Part shown: in pieces, positions 62,632-64,000 of the stretch | Layout of the letters: the number at the start of each line of letters is the position of its first letter | Numbering within the stretch: the first letter of the stretch is position 1 | Assembly (NCBI RefSeq): GCF_036700095.1 | Contig: NZ_CP144918.1 | Span: 2,791,001 to 2,855,000 of the forward strand | Direction: 5' to 3' | DNA: 64,000 nt | Source: Pelagerythrobacter marensis | GTDB taxonomy: Bacteria; Pseudomonadota; Alphaproteobacteria; Sphingomonadales; Sphingomonadaceae | Translations under genes and position numbers: made by a program | The notes under the pieces: generated by a model | Told to the model about the DNA's origin: nothing | The model's input: the letters and a program-made list of their open reading frames with translations, nothing else | Databases searched by the model: none

Positions 62632-63564
62632 ATGACCCGCCGCACAGACAATCGCGAGACCCGCCTGCCCGCCCGGGAGGTGGTCGAGAACGGGGGCGAA
62701 CTGCCCGCGTTCACCCCCGTCCCCCGCAAGTGCCGCCGCCACGACGGCTGGACCGACGAACGCCAGCGCGCCTTCATCGAGGCGCTGGCCGACACCGGCA
62801 GCGTCGAGGCCGCCTGCCGCGCCGTGAACATGAGCACCGTGGGCGCATACCACCTGCGCCGCCAGCCGGGGGCGGACAGCTTCCGCAAGGCGTGGGAGGC
62901 CGCGCTCCGGCTCGGCGTGCAGAAGATCGAGGATGTCGCGATGGACCGCGCGCTCAACGGCGTCGAGGTGCCGGTCTACTCCTACGGCAAGCTCGTCGGC
63001 ACGCGCCGCGCGTACAACGACCGGCTGCTGATGTTCATGCTCCGCAACCGCGCGCCCGAGCGTTTCACCGAAGGCAAGGCGAAAGGCCTCGGCGCGATCG
63101 GCAAGATGGAGCTGGAGCGCATGAAGAAGCAGTGGCGCCAGGAATGGGAGGCGGAGAAAAAGCGCGAAGCCTCCTACGAGCACGAGGACGAAGTGCTCGC
63201 CAGCATCGACCGCAAGCTGGGCAAGATGCGCGAACGCCACCTCTATTACATGAGCCCCCGCACCCGCGCCCTCCACGACGCCTACGAAGCCGCCCGGCAG
63301 GAGGACGAAGCCAACGGCTACGACCCCTTCCAGGACCCGGACCACCCGGCCTCCCAGGCCTACCAGGACCGCGAGCGCGAGAAGGCCGCCCTGCCCGAGC
63401 TGCCCCCGCCGGAAGGCGACTATCCCACCGCGACGAACGACCGCGAGGCGCCGGAGCAGGAACCGGAAAGCGACGCCAACGCGGCCGCAGACGAGCCACC
63501 GGACCCCCCGCCCCCCGAACCCCGCGGCCCGCGCATCAGAACGCTGAGGGACGACAGGTGGTAA
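62632..63564 (+). CDS. Terminase-small-subunit-like HTH protein
   Basis: A 310-residue protein. The first 90 residues resemble a phage terminase small-subunit-type helix-turn-helix: WTDERQRAFIEALADTGSV and AACRAVNMSTVGAYHLRR. The middle is a long charged coiled coil (KMELERMKKQWRQEWEAEKKRE) and the C-terminus a proline/acid-rich tail. No terminase large subunit follows within the window, so it may be a domesticated or partial phage gene or a sphingomonad-specific DNA-binding protein. It sits 78 bp after tRNA-Phe. No ribosome site is evident before the ATG. Confidence 0.7.
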   Translation: MTRRTDNRETRLPAREVVENGGELPAFTPVPRKCRRHDGWTDERQRAFIEALADTGSVEAACRAVNMSTVGAYHLRRQPGADSFRKAWEAALRLGVQKIEDVAMDRALNGVEVPVYSYGKLVGTRRAYNDRLLMFMLRNRAPERFTEGKAKGLGAIGKMELERMKKQWRQEWEAEKKREASYEHEDEVLASIDRKLGKMRERHLYYMSPRTRALHDAYEAARQEDEANGYDPFQDPDHPASQAYQDREREKAALPELPPPEGDYPTATNDREAPEQEPESDANAAADEPPDPPPPEPRGPRIRTLRDDRW

Positions 63565-63892
63565 CCTCCTCCCCTCCCGCTCGCGGGAGGGGTCGGGGGT
63601 GGGTCTGTTTCGTCACAACACCCAACGCTTGGAATCCTCTGGCGGCGACCCGACCGACCGCAAGGTCGACCGGCCGACCGGAGCGCTCTGCGCGGAGATC
63701 GCCAAGGGGCGCGGATGCGCCATACCCAGCGTTTCAGGGCCAGCGCTCCGCTACTGAGGCTGGGGCGAAACCCGTCGGGCGAAGGCTCGGGCCGATAGTA
63801 AATCGCCGATTCTTCGGCACGCGCCCTTAAGATAATTTCTGACTCAAATAGAGCGCGATTTATGGCTAGGTTCATCCCCGGGCAGGGGGGGT
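63565..63892. repeat. Repeat-rich non-coding gap near the right edge
   Basis: No convincing gene. CCCCTCCCGC (63571-63580) and GCGGGAGGGG (63583-63592) form a near-perfect hairpin of a kind common between alphaproteobacterial genes. CCGACCG units recur at 63650-63680. A longer imperfect hairpin spans 63731-63771 (GTTTC with GAAAC, GCCAGC with GCTGG). Composition turns AT-richer after about 63825. Confidence 0.55.
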
Positions 63893-64000
63893 ATGGTAAT
63901 GTCAGACTTCGAGATTCTCCTAAAGTATGATGGCGGCGATGCACGAGAACATACAATTGATGCTAAGCTATACGGGCAGTCTCTGCAGGGCTTGGACCGG
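63893..64000 (+). CDS. Partial gene at right edge, lower GC
   Basis: A frame opens at ATG 63893 (or 63899) behind a G-rich run and continues to the end of the window, giving at least 34 residues: MSDFEILLKYDGGDAREHTI and onward. Codon use is more AT-rich than in neighbours. The short N-terminus resembles uncharacterised accessory-region proteins but cannot be assigned. Confidence 0.55.
   Translation, partial: MVMSDFEILLKYDGGDAREHTIDAKLYGQSLQGLDR

Overview
This 64 kb window is chromosomal DNA from an alphaproteobacterium, most probably a sphingomonad of the Erythrobacteraceae type (inference). Base composition is roughly two-thirds GC by eye. Supporting signs are the rsmI-yraN-gshB block opposite a penicillin-binding-protein activator, two very large TonB-dependent receptors, an HI0933-type flavoprotein, an entericidin-like lipoprotein, a proton pyrophosphatase, and dense coding with many ATGA, GTGA and TTG overlaps. 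No rRNA, insertion sequence or CRISPR array was seen. One tRNA (Phe, GAA) lies near the right edge.

Layout. 1-2.2 kb: a truncated copper-chaperone gene, a zincin-like protein and a bacterial indoleamine 2,3-dioxygenase. 2.2-6.1 kb (minus): a glycine-zipper lipoprotein, a DUF885 peptidase-like protein, grpE and hrcA. 6.2-9.7 kb (plus): rph-rdgB-hemW-xerC. 9.7-12.6 kb (minus): rsmI-yraN-gshB-dedA. 12.6-18.6 kb: PBP activator, parE, an alpha/beta-hydrolase/OsmC fusion (minus) and a class A-like beta-lactamase-family protein. 18.6-21.5 kb: promoter, cobalamin riboswitch and metE. 21.5-23.35 kb (minus): ferredoxin-NADP reductase plus two uncharacterised genes behind a Fur-like box.

23.5-34.5 kb is the main accessory-looking region. 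An HxlR-type repressor faces a long run of plus-strand genes: four glutathione S-transferase-like proteins, three glyoxalase-fold (VOC) proteins, three DUF1428 domains in two genes, a DHFR/RibD-like reductase, a GFA-family protein, BolA, a pirin, an SDR and an epoxide-hydrolase-like protein. Many start codons overlap the preceding stop. It reads as a glutathione-linked electrophile or stress-response island (inference), with tandem TTTTGTAACT repeats at the divergent start.

34.6-50.5 kb: a TonB receptor (minus), a serine hydrolase, a DUF2332 protein (minus), hisG-hisD-nusB-thiL, a desaturase with a small membrane protein (minus), hppA, a CelD-type acetyltransferase, a JmjC/cupin-like protein and a tesB-type thioesterase. 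51-60.1 kb: a CHASE2-GGDEF-EAL protein (minus), uvrC (minus), an entericidin-like lipoprotein, a flavoprotein, and a second TonB receptor (minus) with an unusual cysteine-repeat insertion. 60.3-62.6 kb: infA, maf, an RNase E/G-like gene, yacG and tRNA-Phe. 62.6-64 kb: a terminase-small-subunit-like HTH protein, a repeat-rich gap and the start of a lower-GC gene. The right edge may be the beginning of an island integrated near the tRNA.
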